A stretch of 64,000 nucleotides of DNA, taken from positions 62,001-126,000 of the forward strand of contig NZ_CP114280.1 of assembly GCF_029635795.1 (NCBI RefSeq). Reading direction: 5' to 3'. Of this stretch, positions 47,376 to 58,831 are shown one piece after another (position 1 is the first letter of the stretch; every line of letters starts with the position of its first letter). A model generated the notes under the pieces. That model made no database searches. It was not told where the DNA came from and was given only the letters and a program-made list of their open reading frames with translations. This DNA comes from Dickeya lacustris (GTDB lineage: Bacteria > Pseudomonadota > Gammaproteobacteria > Enterobacterales > Enterobacteriaceae). Both the position numbers and the translations under genes were made by a program.

Positions 47376-49064
47376 ATGACCTTTCTAAGAAATATCAGTA
47401 TAAGAGTGATGATGTTGCTTATTATGGGATTATTCGTGGTGTTATGGGGAGGGGTGTCAGGGTTCAGCCTTTATTCTTTGAAACAAGTAACGTACTTGTT
47501 ACATGATAATTCTGTGCAAGGAAAAACATATAGCTACCTGACGTATGGTAATGATCAGTATTTTCGTTCCGTGACGCGCATGGCGCGGGTTATGGACTAC
47601 TTACAGTTTAATGATAGCGAAAATGCCAAAAAGACGCTGGATATGGCATTAACGGCAATAACCAACACCAAAGGCGCGCTTGAAAAATTTAAATCGGCGC
47701 AGCATGTGGGGGTGGATAAGAAGATTACGACCGATATGGTAGCCAGTTGGTCTGAACTGTTGACGACGGCCATTGATCCGATGTACGCCGCATTGCAAAA
47801 AAATGATCTGGATGGTTTTCGTAATGTTTTTCGCAAGGTCTATCCGCCAGCCAGTTGGGCGTTTGGTGATGCTGCACAAAAATATACGGCGGTCGTTACC
47901 AATTCCGATTTTATTGAAACGGTTAATCAGCATAACAGCTGGACGCAGAATGTGTTGATGATGGCGTTAGTAATAAGCATCGTCATTTTCCTTATCAGCG
48001 AACGTTATCTGACCCGTTATATGGTGAACCCGGTTTCGTCGATTCAAAAACACCTTGGCAAACTGATTGCAGGCCGACTGGACAGCCAGTTAGCCGAGTT
48101 TGGGCGAAACTGTGCCGGGCGTATTATCCCAGATATTAACCATCTGCAACGTAGTTTGAGAGAGACCGTCTCGTTGATTCGCGATACGGCAGAGACTATC
48201 TATCAGGGCGCGACCGAGATTCGTCAGGGGAATAATGATTTGTCTGGCCGCACTGAGCAGCAGGCGTCGGCATTGCAGGAAACAGCCGCCAGCATGGAGC
48301 AACTGAGCTCTACCGTGCAGCACAACGCAGAAAACGTACATCAGGCAACGTTACTGGCGCAGGAAGCCTCTCAGGCCGCTACAGAGGGAGGTAAAATTAC
48401 CAGCAATGTGGTAGCAACCATGGATAGTATTACTGCCAGCTCACGCAAGATTGCCGATATTACCTCTGTGATTAACGGTATTGCATTTCAGACCAATATA
48501 TTAGCCTTGAACGCGGCGGTAGAGGCTGCGCGAGCCGGTGAGCAAGGACGCGGCTTTGCGGTGGTAGCAGGTGAGGTGCGCAGTCTGGCGCAGCGAAGCG
48601 CGCAGGCTGCCAAAGAGATAGAGGGGCTGATTGCGGAGTCAGTGTCACGCGTAGATATCGGCTCATCGCAAGTCAAACAGGCGGGTGATGCGATGCAATC
48701 TATCATTAGCTCTGTTGCCCATGTCAGCGATCTCATCGGTGAGATTGCCTCGGCCTCGGATGAGCAGAGCCGAGGTATTGCACAAATCGGCCAGGCGGTG
48801 AATGAAATGGACGGCGTGACCCAGCAGAATGCAACCTTGGTTGAACAGGCGCTGGCAGCGATTTCTTCGCTGGAAGAGCAGGCACGCCAACTGACGCAGG
48901 CGGTGGAGGTTTTCCACCTTGGCGATGAACATGGGCAGCGTTCTTCTGGCGGGAAACCGGGCACGACAATGGCGTTAAAACGCCCGACGCTGCGTAATGA
49001 CGCTACCGCAGCGTTGCCTGCGGCGAGAAAAGCCACATCACAGGAGAACTGGGAGAAATTCTGA
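47376..49064 (+). CDS. Methyl-accepting chemotaxis protein (Tar-like), second of a pair
   Basis: A 562-residue chemoreceptor with the same architecture as its neighbour: two membrane segments, a periplasmic four-helix domain, HAMP and a signalling domain almost identical at the tip. The ligand domain is diverged, so the two probably sense different compounds. The tail ends NWEKF, a changed CheR/CheB tether (E. coli NWETF, Thr replaced by Lys). The ATG at 47376 follows GGGAG. Confidence 0.93.
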   Translation: MTFLRNISIRVMMLLIMGLFVVLWGGVSGFSLYSLKQVTYLLHDNSVQGKTYSYLTYGNDQYFRSVTRMARVMDYLQFNDSENAKKTLDMALTAITNTKGALEKFKSAQHVGVDKKITTDMVASWSELLTTAIDPMYAALQKNDLDGFRNVFRKVYPPASWAFGDAAQKYTAVVTNSDFIETVNQHNSWTQNVLMMALVISIVIFLISERYLTRYMVNPVSSIQKHLGKLIAGRLDSQLAEFGRNCAGRIIPDINHLQRSLRETVSLIRDTAETIYQGATEIRQGNNDLSGRTEQQASALQETAASMEQLSSTVQHNAENVHQATLLAQEASQAATEGGKITSNVVATMDSITASSRKIADITSVINGIAFQTNILALNAAVEAARAGEQGRGFAVVAGEVRSLAQRSAQAAKEIEGLIAESVSRVDIGSSQVKQAGDAMQSIISSVAHVSDLIGEIASASDEQSRGIAQIGQAVNEMDGVTQQNATLVEQALAAISSLEEQARQLTQAVEVFHLGDEHGQRSSGGKPGTTMALKRPTLRNDATAALPAARKATSQENWEKF

Positions 49065-49083
49065 CCGCTATACGCCTTATTGT

Positions 49084-49111
49084 GTACACGCCACCAGCAG
49101 CTGGCGTGTAC
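49084..49111. repeat. 10-bp perfect inverted repeat after the second chemoreceptor
   Basis: GTACACGCCA (49084-49093) pairs with TGGCGTGTAC (49102-49111). No T run follows, so it is a weak terminator or another RNA structure. Confidence 0.6.
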
Positions 49112-49185
49112 GCTCATCGTTGCTTGCGGCAGGGGAGGATGACTATTGGTGCCAACGCAGTCGGCCAGGGCAAGCCGCAGGCTTT

Positions 49186-49227
49186 TCACCGGCCACGGCA
49201 TACAATTCACCGACCACGGCATACAAT
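49186..49227 (+). repeat. 21-bp tandem repeat, 2 copies, upstream of folE
   Basis: Two units sharing CACGGCATACAAT and differing in a single base, about 95 bp upstream of the folE start. Confidence 0.85.
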
Positions 49228-49321
49228 CACTGGATAATCAGCAGCCACTCCTTTACAGTTGTGCCGGTGCAAGCCGTCTGGCTGCACCGCATAGAGTGAC
49301 ACCTGCTGGAGAATAACATAC

Positions 49322-49993
49322 ATGTCGGCTGTATTAAGCAAAGAGGCGGCGCTGGTTCATGAGGCGCTACTGGCTCGGGGGCTGGAAACCCCATTGCGCG
49401 GTGAAATGCTGGATAGTGAGACCCGAAAGCGCCTGATTGCAGAGCATATGACGGAGATCATGAACCTGCTCAATCTGGATCTTGACGATGATAGCCTGGC
49501 GGAAACACCGAGCCGCATTGCCAAAATGTATGTAGAAGAGATCTTCTCGGGTCTGGATTATGCCAATTTCCCCAAAATCACCATCATTGAAAACAAAATG
49601 AAGGTGGACGAAATGGTGACGGTGCGAGACATCACGTTGACCAGCACGTGTGAACACCATTTTGTGACAATCGATGGTAAAGCCACCGTTGCCTATATTC
49701 CGAAAGAGGGTGTGATTGGGTTGTCAAAAATCAATCGCATCGTACAATTCTTCTCGCAACGCCCACAGGTACAAGAGCGATTGACGCAGCAAATCCTGGT
49801 GGCGTTGCAAACACTGCTGGGCACTAACAATGTAGCAGTGTCGATTGATGCGGTGCATTATTGTGTGAAGGCGCGTGGCATCCGTGATGCAACCAGCGCG
49901 ACCACCACAACCTCGCTGGGTGGGTTATTTAAATCCAGTCAAAATACCCGGCAGGAATTTCTGCGTGCGGTGCGTCATCATCCACACGGATGA
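49322..49993 (+). CDS. folE: GTP cyclohydrolase I
   Basis: A 223-residue enzyme that converts GTP to dihydroneopterin triphosphate, the first step of folate synthesis. Zinc ligands Cys110 and His113 lie in STCEHHF with a second Cys in HYCVKARG, and the substrate motif [17 protein letters not shown] is intact. The start follows GGAGAATAAC. It is followed by yeiB, as in E. coli. Confidence 0.97.
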   Translation: MSAVLSKEAALVHEALLARGLETPLRGEMLDSETRKRLIAEHMTEIMNLLNLDLDDDSLAETPSRIAKMYVEEIFSGLDYANFPKITIIENKMKVDEMVTVRDITLTSTCEHHFVTIDGKATVAYIPKEGVIGLSKINRIVQFFSQRPQVQERLTQQILVALQTLLGTNNVAVSIDAVHYCVKARGIRDATSATTTTSLGGLFKSSQNTRQEFLRAVRHHPHG

Positions 49994-50119
49994 ATTATGG
50001 AGATGACCAACCACAGGTTGGTCTGTTTCTGGCGGTGGTGCCGCCGCCAGAATGTCGTGACATAGGGATGTGGTGTCGCGCACTGTGAACACTGTCTCTG
50101 CTGCCACTGCTGATTGCTT

Positions 50120-52200
<2,081 letters not shown>

Positions 52201-52233
52201 TCATCATCGGCATTGCCGTGATGGTCGGTTGCT

Positions 52234-52263
52234 AACCGGTCGGACAGCGTCCAACCGGTTTTT
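52234..52263. terminator. Stem-loop downstream of rimO
   Basis: AACCGGT (52234-52240) pairs with ACCGGTT (52254-52260), with inner GGAC/GTCC pairing, and T residues follow on the plus strand. It lies between the 3' end of rimO and the 5' end of sanA. The T run is on the strand with no gene, so its role is unclear. Confidence 0.4.
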
Positions 52264-52283
52264 CCGATGCGGGCAGCGGCCGG

Positions 52284-53687
52284 TTAGACGCGCGTTCCCC
52301 ACAGGTCATATTCATCGGCGTGTTCGATTTTAACTGTTACCCAATCGCCCACTTTCACACCGGTTTCGCCATTTAAGTAAACCGCGCCGTCGATTTCAGG
52401 GGCATCGGCTACGCTGCGGCCAATAGCGCCTTCTTCATCGACTTCATCGATGAGCACCGTCAGTGTCCGTCCTATTTTTGCCTGCAAGCGTTGGCTTGAG
52501 ATCTGTTGCTGTACCTGCATAAAGCGATGGTAGCGATCTTCTTTTATCTCTTCCGGCACTTGATTCGGGAGTTCATTCGCCCGCGCGCCTTCTACCGGGC
52601 TATAGCGGAAACAGCCTACGCGATCTAATTGGGCCTCTTGCAGGAAATCCAGCAGCATTTGGAAGTCTTCTTCCGTTTCGCCGGGGAAGCCGACAATAAA
52701 GGTCGAGCGCAACGTGAGATCCGGGCAGATTTCTCGCCAGCGTTTGATGCGCTCGAGCGTGCGCTCAACCGCGCCTGGGCGTTTCATCAGTTTCAGGATT
52801 TTCGGGCTGGCATGCTGTAGCGGAATATCCAGGTACGGCAGGATTTTTCCTTGCGCCATCAGCGGAATGACGTCATCAACATGCGGATAGGGGTAAACGT
52901 AGTGCAGACGCACCCATAAACCTAGCGTTGATAGCTGCTCACACAGGCTCGCCATGCTGGTTTTTACCGGCTGGCCGTTCCAAAAGCCGGTACGGTGTTT
53001 GACGTCGGCACCGTAGGCAGAGGTGTCCTGAGAAATCACCAGCAGTTCTTTAACGCCGGCATCGGCAAGCCGTTTGGCTTCATCCAGCACCGAACCGATA
53101 GGGCGGCTGTCTAAATCACCACGCATGGAAGGAATAATGCAGAACGTACAGCGGTGATCGCACCCTTCAGAAATCTTGAGATAAGCGTAATGGCGAGGCG
53201 TGAGCTTAACGCCTTGGGCCGGAATCAGGCTGGTAAACGGGTTATGTTCTGGTTTCGGCACGTAATGGTGAACATGGTTGAGTACCTGCTCATAACTGTG
53301 CGGGCCGGTAATCTCCAGCACTTTCGGGTGAACTTCACGAATCTGGTTCTCTTTGGCACCGAGACATCCGGTGACGATCACTTTGCCGTTCTCATTGAGC
53401 GCTTCGCCAATCGCTTCCAGAGATTCCTGTACCGCACTGTCGATGAAACCGCAGGTATTAACAATGACCAAATCGGCATCGTTATAGCTGGGCACCACCT
53501 CGTACCCTTCGGTACGCAATTCCGTCAGGATACGCTCCGAATCCACCAGATTTTTCGGGCAACCGAGGCTGACAAAGCCTATTTTGCGAGACGAATCTGC
53601 GCTCGTGTGGGCGGGCTGTTCGCCAAGCGCCTTTTGTGGAGCAGATAGCGTGGTGGTTTGGGTTGGATCGAAGGTGTTAACAGTCAT
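52284..53687 (-). CDS. rimO: Ribosomal protein S12 methylthiotransferase RimO
   Basis: A 467-residue radical-SAM enzyme that adds a methylthio group to Asp89 of ribosomal protein S12. It has an N-terminal UPF0004 domain with its cysteines (SLGCPKN, NTCGF, TGCLG), the radical SAM cluster CDHRCTFC and a C-terminal TRAM domain. It is about 26 residues longer at the N-terminus than E. coli RimO: the conserved sequence begins at [12 protein letters not shown]. The extension is Thr/Ser-rich. Confidence 0.95.
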   Translation of the reverse strand: MTVNTFDPTQTTTLSAPQKALGEQPAHTSADSSRKIGFVSLGCPKNLVDSERILTELRTEGYEVVPSYNDADLVIVNTCGFIDSAVQESLEAIGEALNENGKVIVTGCLGAKENQIREVHPKVLEITGPHSYEQVLNHVHHYVPKPEHNPFTSLIPAQGVKLTPRHYAYLKISEGCDHRCTFCIIPSMRGDLDSRPIGSVLDEAKRLADAGVKELLVISQDTSAYGADVKHRTGFWNGQPVKTSMASLCEQLSTLGLWVRLHYVYPYPHVDDVIPLMAQGKILPYLDIPLQHASPKILKLMKRPGAVERTLERIKRWREICPDLTLRSTFIVGFPGETEEDFQMLLDFLQEAQLDRVGCFRYSPVEGARANELPNQVPEEIKEDRYHRFMQVQQQISSQRLQAKIGRTLTVLIDEVDEEGAIGRSVADAPEIDGAVYLNGETGVKVGDWVTVKIEHADEYDLWGTRV

Positions 53688-53818
53688 AGTGTCTCATACA
53701 TCGGGTTGGGGCGGAAAAATGCGGCGGATTATACCTGAATCATCATCAGGAAACAGTCCCGGTTGCTGAGAAAATGTTCAGCAATCCGAGTGCTGTTACC
53801 GCCGAAATCTGTTTTGAG

Positions 53819-54436
53819 TTAGCTCAGGGGCAGCATGACGGTTTGGCGAAATGCCTCGCGTTCGGTTAACTGTTGATACCAGCGTGCCAGATGTGGCATG
53901 GATTGCCGTTGAATCGGCAGATTAAACCACCCATACGCCAGGCACCCTAAAGGAATATCGCCCAGTCCGAACGTTGCGCCGGAAAGCCATGGTTGGCTGG
54001 CGAGTACGCCATCGGCGATGGCAAAGAGCGCCTCACATCCGGTGATGCCTTCCTCAATCGCCGCCGGATTGCGTTGCTCTGCGGGCGTGCGTATTAAATT
54101 GATGAAAACCTTTCTGTAGGGTTCATTGAACGCCATCGCCCAGTCCAGCCATTTATCGATAGCTGCCTGCACTTTAGGCTCGGCGTGATAAAAACGTCCC
54201 TGGCCGTATTGTGCTGACAAATAGCGGACAATCGCGTGAGACTCCCACAATATCAGTTCATCATCCTGTATACAGGGCACCAGCCCATTCGGGTTCAGCG
54301 CTAAATAGCGTGGCTCACGGTTGCCGCCAAACTGTCCACCGGTTGGGATAAGTTCATAGGGAAGCCCTAACTCCTCGGCACACCAGCGGACTTTCTTCAC
54401 ATTGGTTGAATTATCCCGGCCCCAAATTTTTAGCAT
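53819..54436 (-). CDS. gstB: Glutathione S-transferase GstB-like
   Basis: A 205-residue protein with an N-terminal thioredoxin-like GST domain (WGRDNSTNVKKVRWCAEEL, NPNGLVPCIQDD, ESHAIVRYL) and a helical C-terminal domain. It aligns with E. coli GstB (YliJ), which conjugates bromoacetate. It is downstream of rimO on the same strand as transcription runs away from the metQ-like gene, in the same neighbourhood as E. coli yliG/yliJ. Confidence 0.88.
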   Translation of the reverse strand: MLKIWGRDNSTNVKKVRWCAEELGLPYELIPTGGQFGGNREPRYLALNPNGLVPCIQDDELILWESHAIVRYLSAQYGQGRFYHAEPKVQAAIDKWLDWAMAFNEPYRKVFINLIRTPAEQRNPAAIEEGITGCEALFAIADGVLASQPWLSGATFGLGDIPLGCLAYGWFNLPIQRQSMPHLARWYQQLTEREAFRQTVMLPLS

Positions 54437-54603
54437 ACGGTCACTCCTCTCTCATGGCGCGGTGTCAGCCGTATGCGACGAATCCGGCTGACACCGCGCG
54501 GGACACGGCAAACAGAAATATTGATATAGCTTTTTTCTATTTACCAATCTGGCTGATATTTCCAATAATAACCGCTAATTATTAGCAGACAGGATAATAA
54601 TAC

Positions 54604-55449
54604 ATGACATTCTCCCCTTCACTGCGTACTGCTTTGGCGGTAGCGTTGCTTGCCTCAGGGATTTCCGCCGCATTCGCACAAAGTGACCCGAAAACCATAG
54701 TGTTTGGTGTGGCTCCGGGCCCGTATGGTGACATGGTGAATCAGGCGATAAAACCGGAGCTGGTTAAAAAGGGCTATAACGTGGTGGTGCGTGAATTTAG
54801 TGACTATGTTCAGCCCAATCTGGCGCTATCAAATGGCAGCATCGACGCCAACTTGTTCCAGCATTCGCTTTATCTGGAAAAATTCGCTGCGGATAAAGGG
54901 CTTAAAATCACTCGCCTTATTACCGTTCCAACGGCCAGCATGGGGTTTTATTCGCGGAAAATCACCTCGCTCGATCAACTGAAAACAGGCGATGTCATCA
55001 CGTTGTCGAATGATCCGACCAACCTTGCGCGCGGTCTGCGCTTTTTGCAGTCGTTAGGGCTCATCACCATTAAGCCAGGTATTGATGCTACCAAAGCGTC
55101 AGAAAAGGATATTCAGGATAATCCGCGCGGTCTGGTCTTTAAGCCGCTGGAGGCAGCACAGTTGCCGCGCACGCTTGATAGCGTCACGGCATCACTGGTT
55201 AACGGTAATTTTGCCATTGCTGCCGGGATAAAACTGGCATCGGCAATAAAACTGGAAACGCTGGATGAAAACCTGAAAAACGTGATTGCTGTGCGCAGTG
55301 ACGATGTGGAGAAACCGTTCGTCAATGACATCAAGGCTGCCGTTACGTCGGCATCGTATGCCGCAGTGATCAATGACCCGGCCACCATGTTCAGCCAGTT
55401 TCAGCGCCCGGATTGGATGACTGCCACTACCCCAGCACCCGCGCAATAA
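54604..55449 (+). CDS. NlpA/MetQ-family substrate-binding protein without lipobox
   Basis: A 281-residue binding protein of the MetQ/NlpA family (KTIVFGVAPGPYGDMVNQAI, then FSDYVQPNLALSNGSIDANLFQH). The signal peptide (1-25) ends in AFAQ and has no Cys, so it should be a free periplasmic protein, while MetQ is a lipoprotein. It starts a MetQNI-like importer. I see no MetJ box (AGACGTCT) in front of it, so methionine as substrate is uncertain. Confidence 0.85.
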   Translation: MTFSPSLRTALAVALLASGISAAFAQSDPKTIVFGVAPGPYGDMVNQAIKPELVKKGYNVVVREFSDYVQPNLALSNGSIDANLFQHSLYLEKFAADKGLKITRLITVPTASMGFYSRKITSLDQLKTGDVITLSNDPTNLARGLRFLQSLGLITIKPGIDATKASEKDIQDNPRGLVFKPLEAAQLPRTLDSVTASLVNGNFAIAAGIKLASAIKLETLDENLKNVIAVRSDDVEKPFVNDIKAAVTSASYAAVINDPATMFSQFQRPDWMTATTPAPAQ

Positions 55450-55513
55450 CCGCGTCTATGGGTGAAGTGATGAAGGGCGACGTGCCTGATTTGTCGTCAT
55501 TCTTTCATTTAGG

Positions 55514-55546
55514 CAAGCCGGTCGTTGACCGGCTTGTTGTTTTTTG
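55514..55546 (+). terminator. Terminator inside the MetQ-N-I-like operon
   Basis: CAAGCCGGTC (55514-55523) pairs perfectly with GACCGGCTTG (55527-55536), loop GTT, followed by TTGTTTTTT. It stands between the binding-protein gene and the ATPase gene. Partial readthrough would give more binding protein than transporter. Confidence 0.85.
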
Positions 55547-55572
55547 CTGCGTCATCAGGAGTCACCACGACC

Positions 55573-56589
55573 ATGATTGAGCTGAAAAATATCAGCGTCT
55601 CTTTTCCCGGAGCCAAGAGCGCCGGAGAGCGGGCTGTAGCGGATGTTTCGTTGTGTATTCAACGAGGCGAGATCTACGGCATTGTTGGGGCGAGCGGTGC
55701 AGGGAAAAGCACGCTGCTGCGTACGATTAATGTGCTACAGCGACCCGATAGCGGACAGGTTTGGGTTAATGGCGTGCAGATCGGTGCGTTACGCGGTGAG
55801 GCGTTACGCGTTGAACGCCAAAAGATAGGCATGATCTTTCAACATTTTAATCTAATGCAAACGCGCTCCGTGGCGCAGAACGTCGCATTCAGCCTGAAAG
55901 CAGCGGGCCAGCCGGCATCGGTAATCGCACAACGTGTGCCTGAGATTCTGGCGATGGTGGGGCTGGCAGATAAAGCGCATATGTACCCGTCACAACTCAG
56001 CGGTGGCCAAAAGCAACGGGTGGGCATTGCCCGCGCGATAGCCAATCATCCAACGGTCTTGCTGTGTGATGAGCCCACCTCCGCGCTCGATTTGGAAACC
56101 TCTGCGTCTATTCTGGCGCTGCTGAAGGAGATTAATCAGAAACTGGGTATTACCATTGTGCTCATCTCCCATGAGATGAACGTCATCAAGGCGATTTGTG
56201 ATCGCATGGCGGTAATGACCGGTGGGCGCGTGGTGGAAGAAGGCGAGGTGTTCGACATTTTCGCCATGCCTCGGCATGCCTTTACCCGGCAATTGGTGGC
56301 GCATACGCTCAATCTAGCGCTACCGAGCCGCTTGCAACAGGAGTTAAACGGCACGTTGCTGAAGATTTTGTTTATTGGCGAGTCAGCCGAGCAGCCGGTG
56401 TTGTCGGATGTTGCCATGCGCTATGGCGTTTCGGTGAATATTTTACATGGCAAGATTGAATACATCGGACACCGTGCGTTAGGCGTATTAGTGGCGTTAT
56501 TGACACACCCGGAGAATCATCAGCGGGTACATGATGCCGTTGCCTATATTCAGCAAAAAACCGCGCGGGTGGAGGTGTTGCATGGCTGA
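55573..56589 (+). CDS. MetN-like ABC importer ATPase
   Basis: A 338-residue ATPase with Walker A GASGAGKST near residue 39-47, signature LSGGQKQRVGIARA, Walker B LLCDEPTSALD and a C-terminal NIL domain (about 265-338), the ligand-sensing regulatory domain of MetN. It belongs to the methionine-type importers. The ATG at 55573 follows GGAG. Its stop lies inside the next gene, an 8-bp overlap. Confidence 0.9.
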   Translation: MIELKNISVSFPGAKSAGERAVADVSLCIQRGEIYGIVGASGAGKSTLLRTINVLQRPDSGQVWVNGVQIGALRGEALRVERQKIGMIFQHFNLMQTRSVAQNVAFSLKAAGQPASVIAQRVPEILAMVGLADKAHMYPSQLSGGQKQRVGIARAIANHPTVLLCDEPTSALDLETSASILALLKEINQKLGITIVLISHEMNVIKAICDRMAVMTGGRVVEEGEVFDIFAMPRHAFTRQLVAHTLNLALPSRLQQELNGTLLKILFIGESAEQPVLSDVAMRYGVSVNILHGKIEYIGHRALGVLVALLTHPENHQRVHDAVAYIQQKTARVEVLHG

Positions 56590-57244
56590 GTTGATGACGG
56601 ATTTACTCTCGGCATTTGGTGAAACATTCCAAATGGTCGGGATTTCTACCCTGTTTGCGTTACTCGGCGGTTTACCGCTTGGCTTTTTGATTTATGTAAC
56701 CGACCGCCATCTGTTCTGGGAAAACCGCATTCTCTACCTGTCGGGTACCTTACTGGTCAACATTATTCGCTCCGTACCCTTTGTGATTCTGCTGGTGCTG
56801 TTATTACCGTTAACGCAGTTTTTACTGGGGAATACGATTGGGCCTGTCGCGGCGTCGGTGCCGATGTCCGTTGCGGCTATCGCATTTTACGCCCGATTGG
56901 TAGACAGCGCATTGCGTGAGGTTGACCCCGGTATTCTGGAGGCGGCACAAGCGTTTGGCGCAAGCCCGATGCGAATTATCTGTACCGTGCTGTTGCCCGA
57001 GGCGCGCGCTGGCCTGCTGCGGGGGCTGACGATTACGCTGGTTAGTCTGATTGGTTATTCCGCTATGGCGGGGATTGTCGGCGGTGGTGGCGTTGGCGAC
57101 TTGGCTATCCGTTTTGGCTACTATCGTTATGAAACGCAGGTGATGGTGGTCACGGTCATTGCTTTGGTGATATTGGTGCAGGTTGTTCAGGTGCTGGGTG
57201 ACTGGCTGGCGAAACGTGCAGATAAGCGTGAACGCCGCCGATAA
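56582..57244 (+). CDS. MetI-like ABC importer permease
   Basis: A 220-residue permease with five membrane segments, the MetI length. Family features are LVNIIRSVPFVILLV and the EAA loop around EAAQAFGASPMRII. It overlaps the ATPase gene by 8 bp (coupled translation) and completes a MetQ-N-I-type system, a paralogue of the usual methionine importer. Confidence 0.9.
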   Translation: MAELMTDLLSAFGETFQMVGISTLFALLGGLPLGFLIYVTDRHLFWENRILYLSGTLLVNIIRSVPFVILLVLLLPLTQFLLGNTIGPVAASVPMSVAAIAFYARLVDSALREVDPGILEAAQAFGASPMRIICTVLLPEARAGLLRGLTITLVSLIGYSAMAGIVGGGGVGDLAIRFGYYRYETQVMVVTVIALVILVQVVQVLGDWLAKRADKRERRR

Positions 57245-57328
57245 ATCAATTAGGTAAATTGATTATTTCATGGTGAAACCATTATGCCGTCGGAGTCGAT
57301 TCCCGACGGCATACCTGGCGAAAATCAG

Positions 57329-58147
57329 TCAGGCAAAAAAGGAAATAATTCTCTCGGCAACCTGTTTGGCCGCTCTTCTGTTTTCCAGGTCAAGAAAATG
57401 CCCGGCTTCAGGGATTGTGCTAAATTTACATGACTTAATATATTTCTCCATCTTCTTAATATCATCAGCCGTGGTGTACTCGTCGTTTTCACCATTGAGG
57501 AAAAGTATCTCGGCATTAATGTCTTTGAAGATTTCTATGTAATTTTCTTCTTTTAATGTCAAAACCTGATCGATATGAAAATTGACTTGTTGAAATGCAA
57601 ATTCGCTCATTGAGGAAATATGTTTAAGGTTGATGTGCTTTAGTAATGGCGGGAGGAATTTACCGACTTCATTATTGAGTAATTCAGCGGCGCTTTCAAA
57701 ATTTTTCGAGTGGATATAATAACGGGCCTGTTCTATATAATCGCGCATTTTATCATTGAGGTGGGCAGAAAATGACGCGATAACAGCCTTCTTGATTTGC
57801 CGTGGCTTGTTAGACAACGCGAGCATGGATGAGAGGCCGCCCCACGATATGGACAGAATGTGGTCTGGCTCGAAGGTGTCAATCAGGTGAAGCAAGATAT
57901 TAACCTCGTCATGCTTGGTAATAACGCGATCCAGCCGATTATAAGGTAAGGAATCGCCAATAAATGGTAAGTCAAATAAGATGATGTTAAATCTTCCCGA
58001 TAAGTTCTTAACTGTATTTTTGAATGCAGCCGTTGTTGATAGGGCTCCATTCACCATAATAATGGTTTCATGAGCAGGGTCTGAAATATGCTTTTCGACA
58101 TAAACCTTCCATGAGTCATAGGTGACAATGCATTTTTCTATAGGCAT
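57329..58147 (-). CDS. rhlA: RhlA-type 3-hydroxyacyl dimer (HAA) synthase
   Basis: A 272-residue alpha/beta hydrolase with strong overall similarity to Pseudomonas RhlA (MVNGALSTTAAF, ITKHDEVNILL, VGKFLPPLLK, FHIDQVL). The catalytic triad is Ser101 (SWGG), Asp222 (NDEYTTA) and His250 (GHFLDLE). RhlA joins two 3-hydroxyacyl-ACP units into the surfactant HAA, the rhamnolipid precursor. No rhlB is beside it, so the product is probably HAA itself, useful for swarming. ATG 58147 follows AAGGAA. The gene and its upstream region are much more AT-rich than the neighbours, a sign of transfer. Confidence 0.88.
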   Translation of the reverse strand: MPIEKCIVTYDSWKVYVEKHISDPAHETIIMVNGALSTTAAFKNTVKNLSGRFNIILFDLPFIGDSLPYNRLDRVITKHDEVNILLHLIDTFEPDHILSISWGGLSSMLALSNKPRQIKKAVIASFSAHLNDKMRDYIEQARYYIHSKNFESAAELLNNEVGKFLPPLLKHINLKHISSMSEFAFQQVNFHIDQVLTLKEENYIEIFKDINAEILFLNGENDEYTTADDIKKMEKYIKSCKFSTIPEAGHFLDLENRRAAKQVAERIISFFA

Positions 58148-58588
58148 GATAAATTCCTTTTTTTGCCCGGCCAAAGCATGGCACTATTGTTAGATCATGT
58201 TAGTGGTGAAAAATAACCGAACTAATAGAACCCCTCTGAGAACCAGAAGGCATATGATCTTTTCCTTGTTGTAAATATATTGACACAGTTAATTTAACAC
58301 ATCATTTGTGGGGAGATAAATGCCACCTAAATTATTCGCATCATTTAACTTCCTAAAAATAAATAATGTATTAAAAATGTTGGACTAAGTACGAAGCAAA
58401 GAGTTTTTTATAAGTAATTTTAATGTTTTCAGTCGGTGAGCATGGCTGTCACGCCCTGTGGTGGAGGAAACGAGGGGATTCGTGGCGGCAGCCAGCGAAT
58501 GTGACTGGGCATGGGGCAGGGGAGTCCGTCATCGGGCTGTGAGCCAACTCGTCTGCACTGAGAACCGGCGTTTTTTTGGCACCATTTA
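58148..58588. other. AT-rich gap upstream of rhlA
   Basis: About 440 bp with no gene that I can support. It is strongly AT-rich from 58175 to 58430 and should hold the rhlA promoter, including a region of A and T runs where H-NS binding would be plausible. The composition returns to that of the chromosome after about 58440. Confidence 0.5.
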
Positions 58589-58644
58589 TTTGACACTACT
58601 TCTTTGATACTACTTCTTTGACACAGCGGCTTTGACTCGGTGAT
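58589..58644 (+). repeat. 14-bp tandem repeat, 4 copies
   Basis: TTTGACACTACTTC, TTTGATACTACTTC, TTTGACACAGCGGC and TTTGACTCGGTGAT follow each other. Divergence increases to the right. It lies about 190 bp upstream of dacC. Confidence 0.8.
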
Positions 58645-58831
58645 TCCCGTTTGCGGTTGATGAGGCGCAATCGGGGGGGCGACAAGTCAGAATGTGCTGA
58701 TTTTTTCTTTTCTTTGACGAATTTTACCGACTGGACGATGTTATTCACGTCTGGCTGCGGCTACCTTATTGTGGTGGCATCGGCTAACTCGATGGATACT
58801 CTTATATTTTTACTACCCTTGGATAGCGTAC

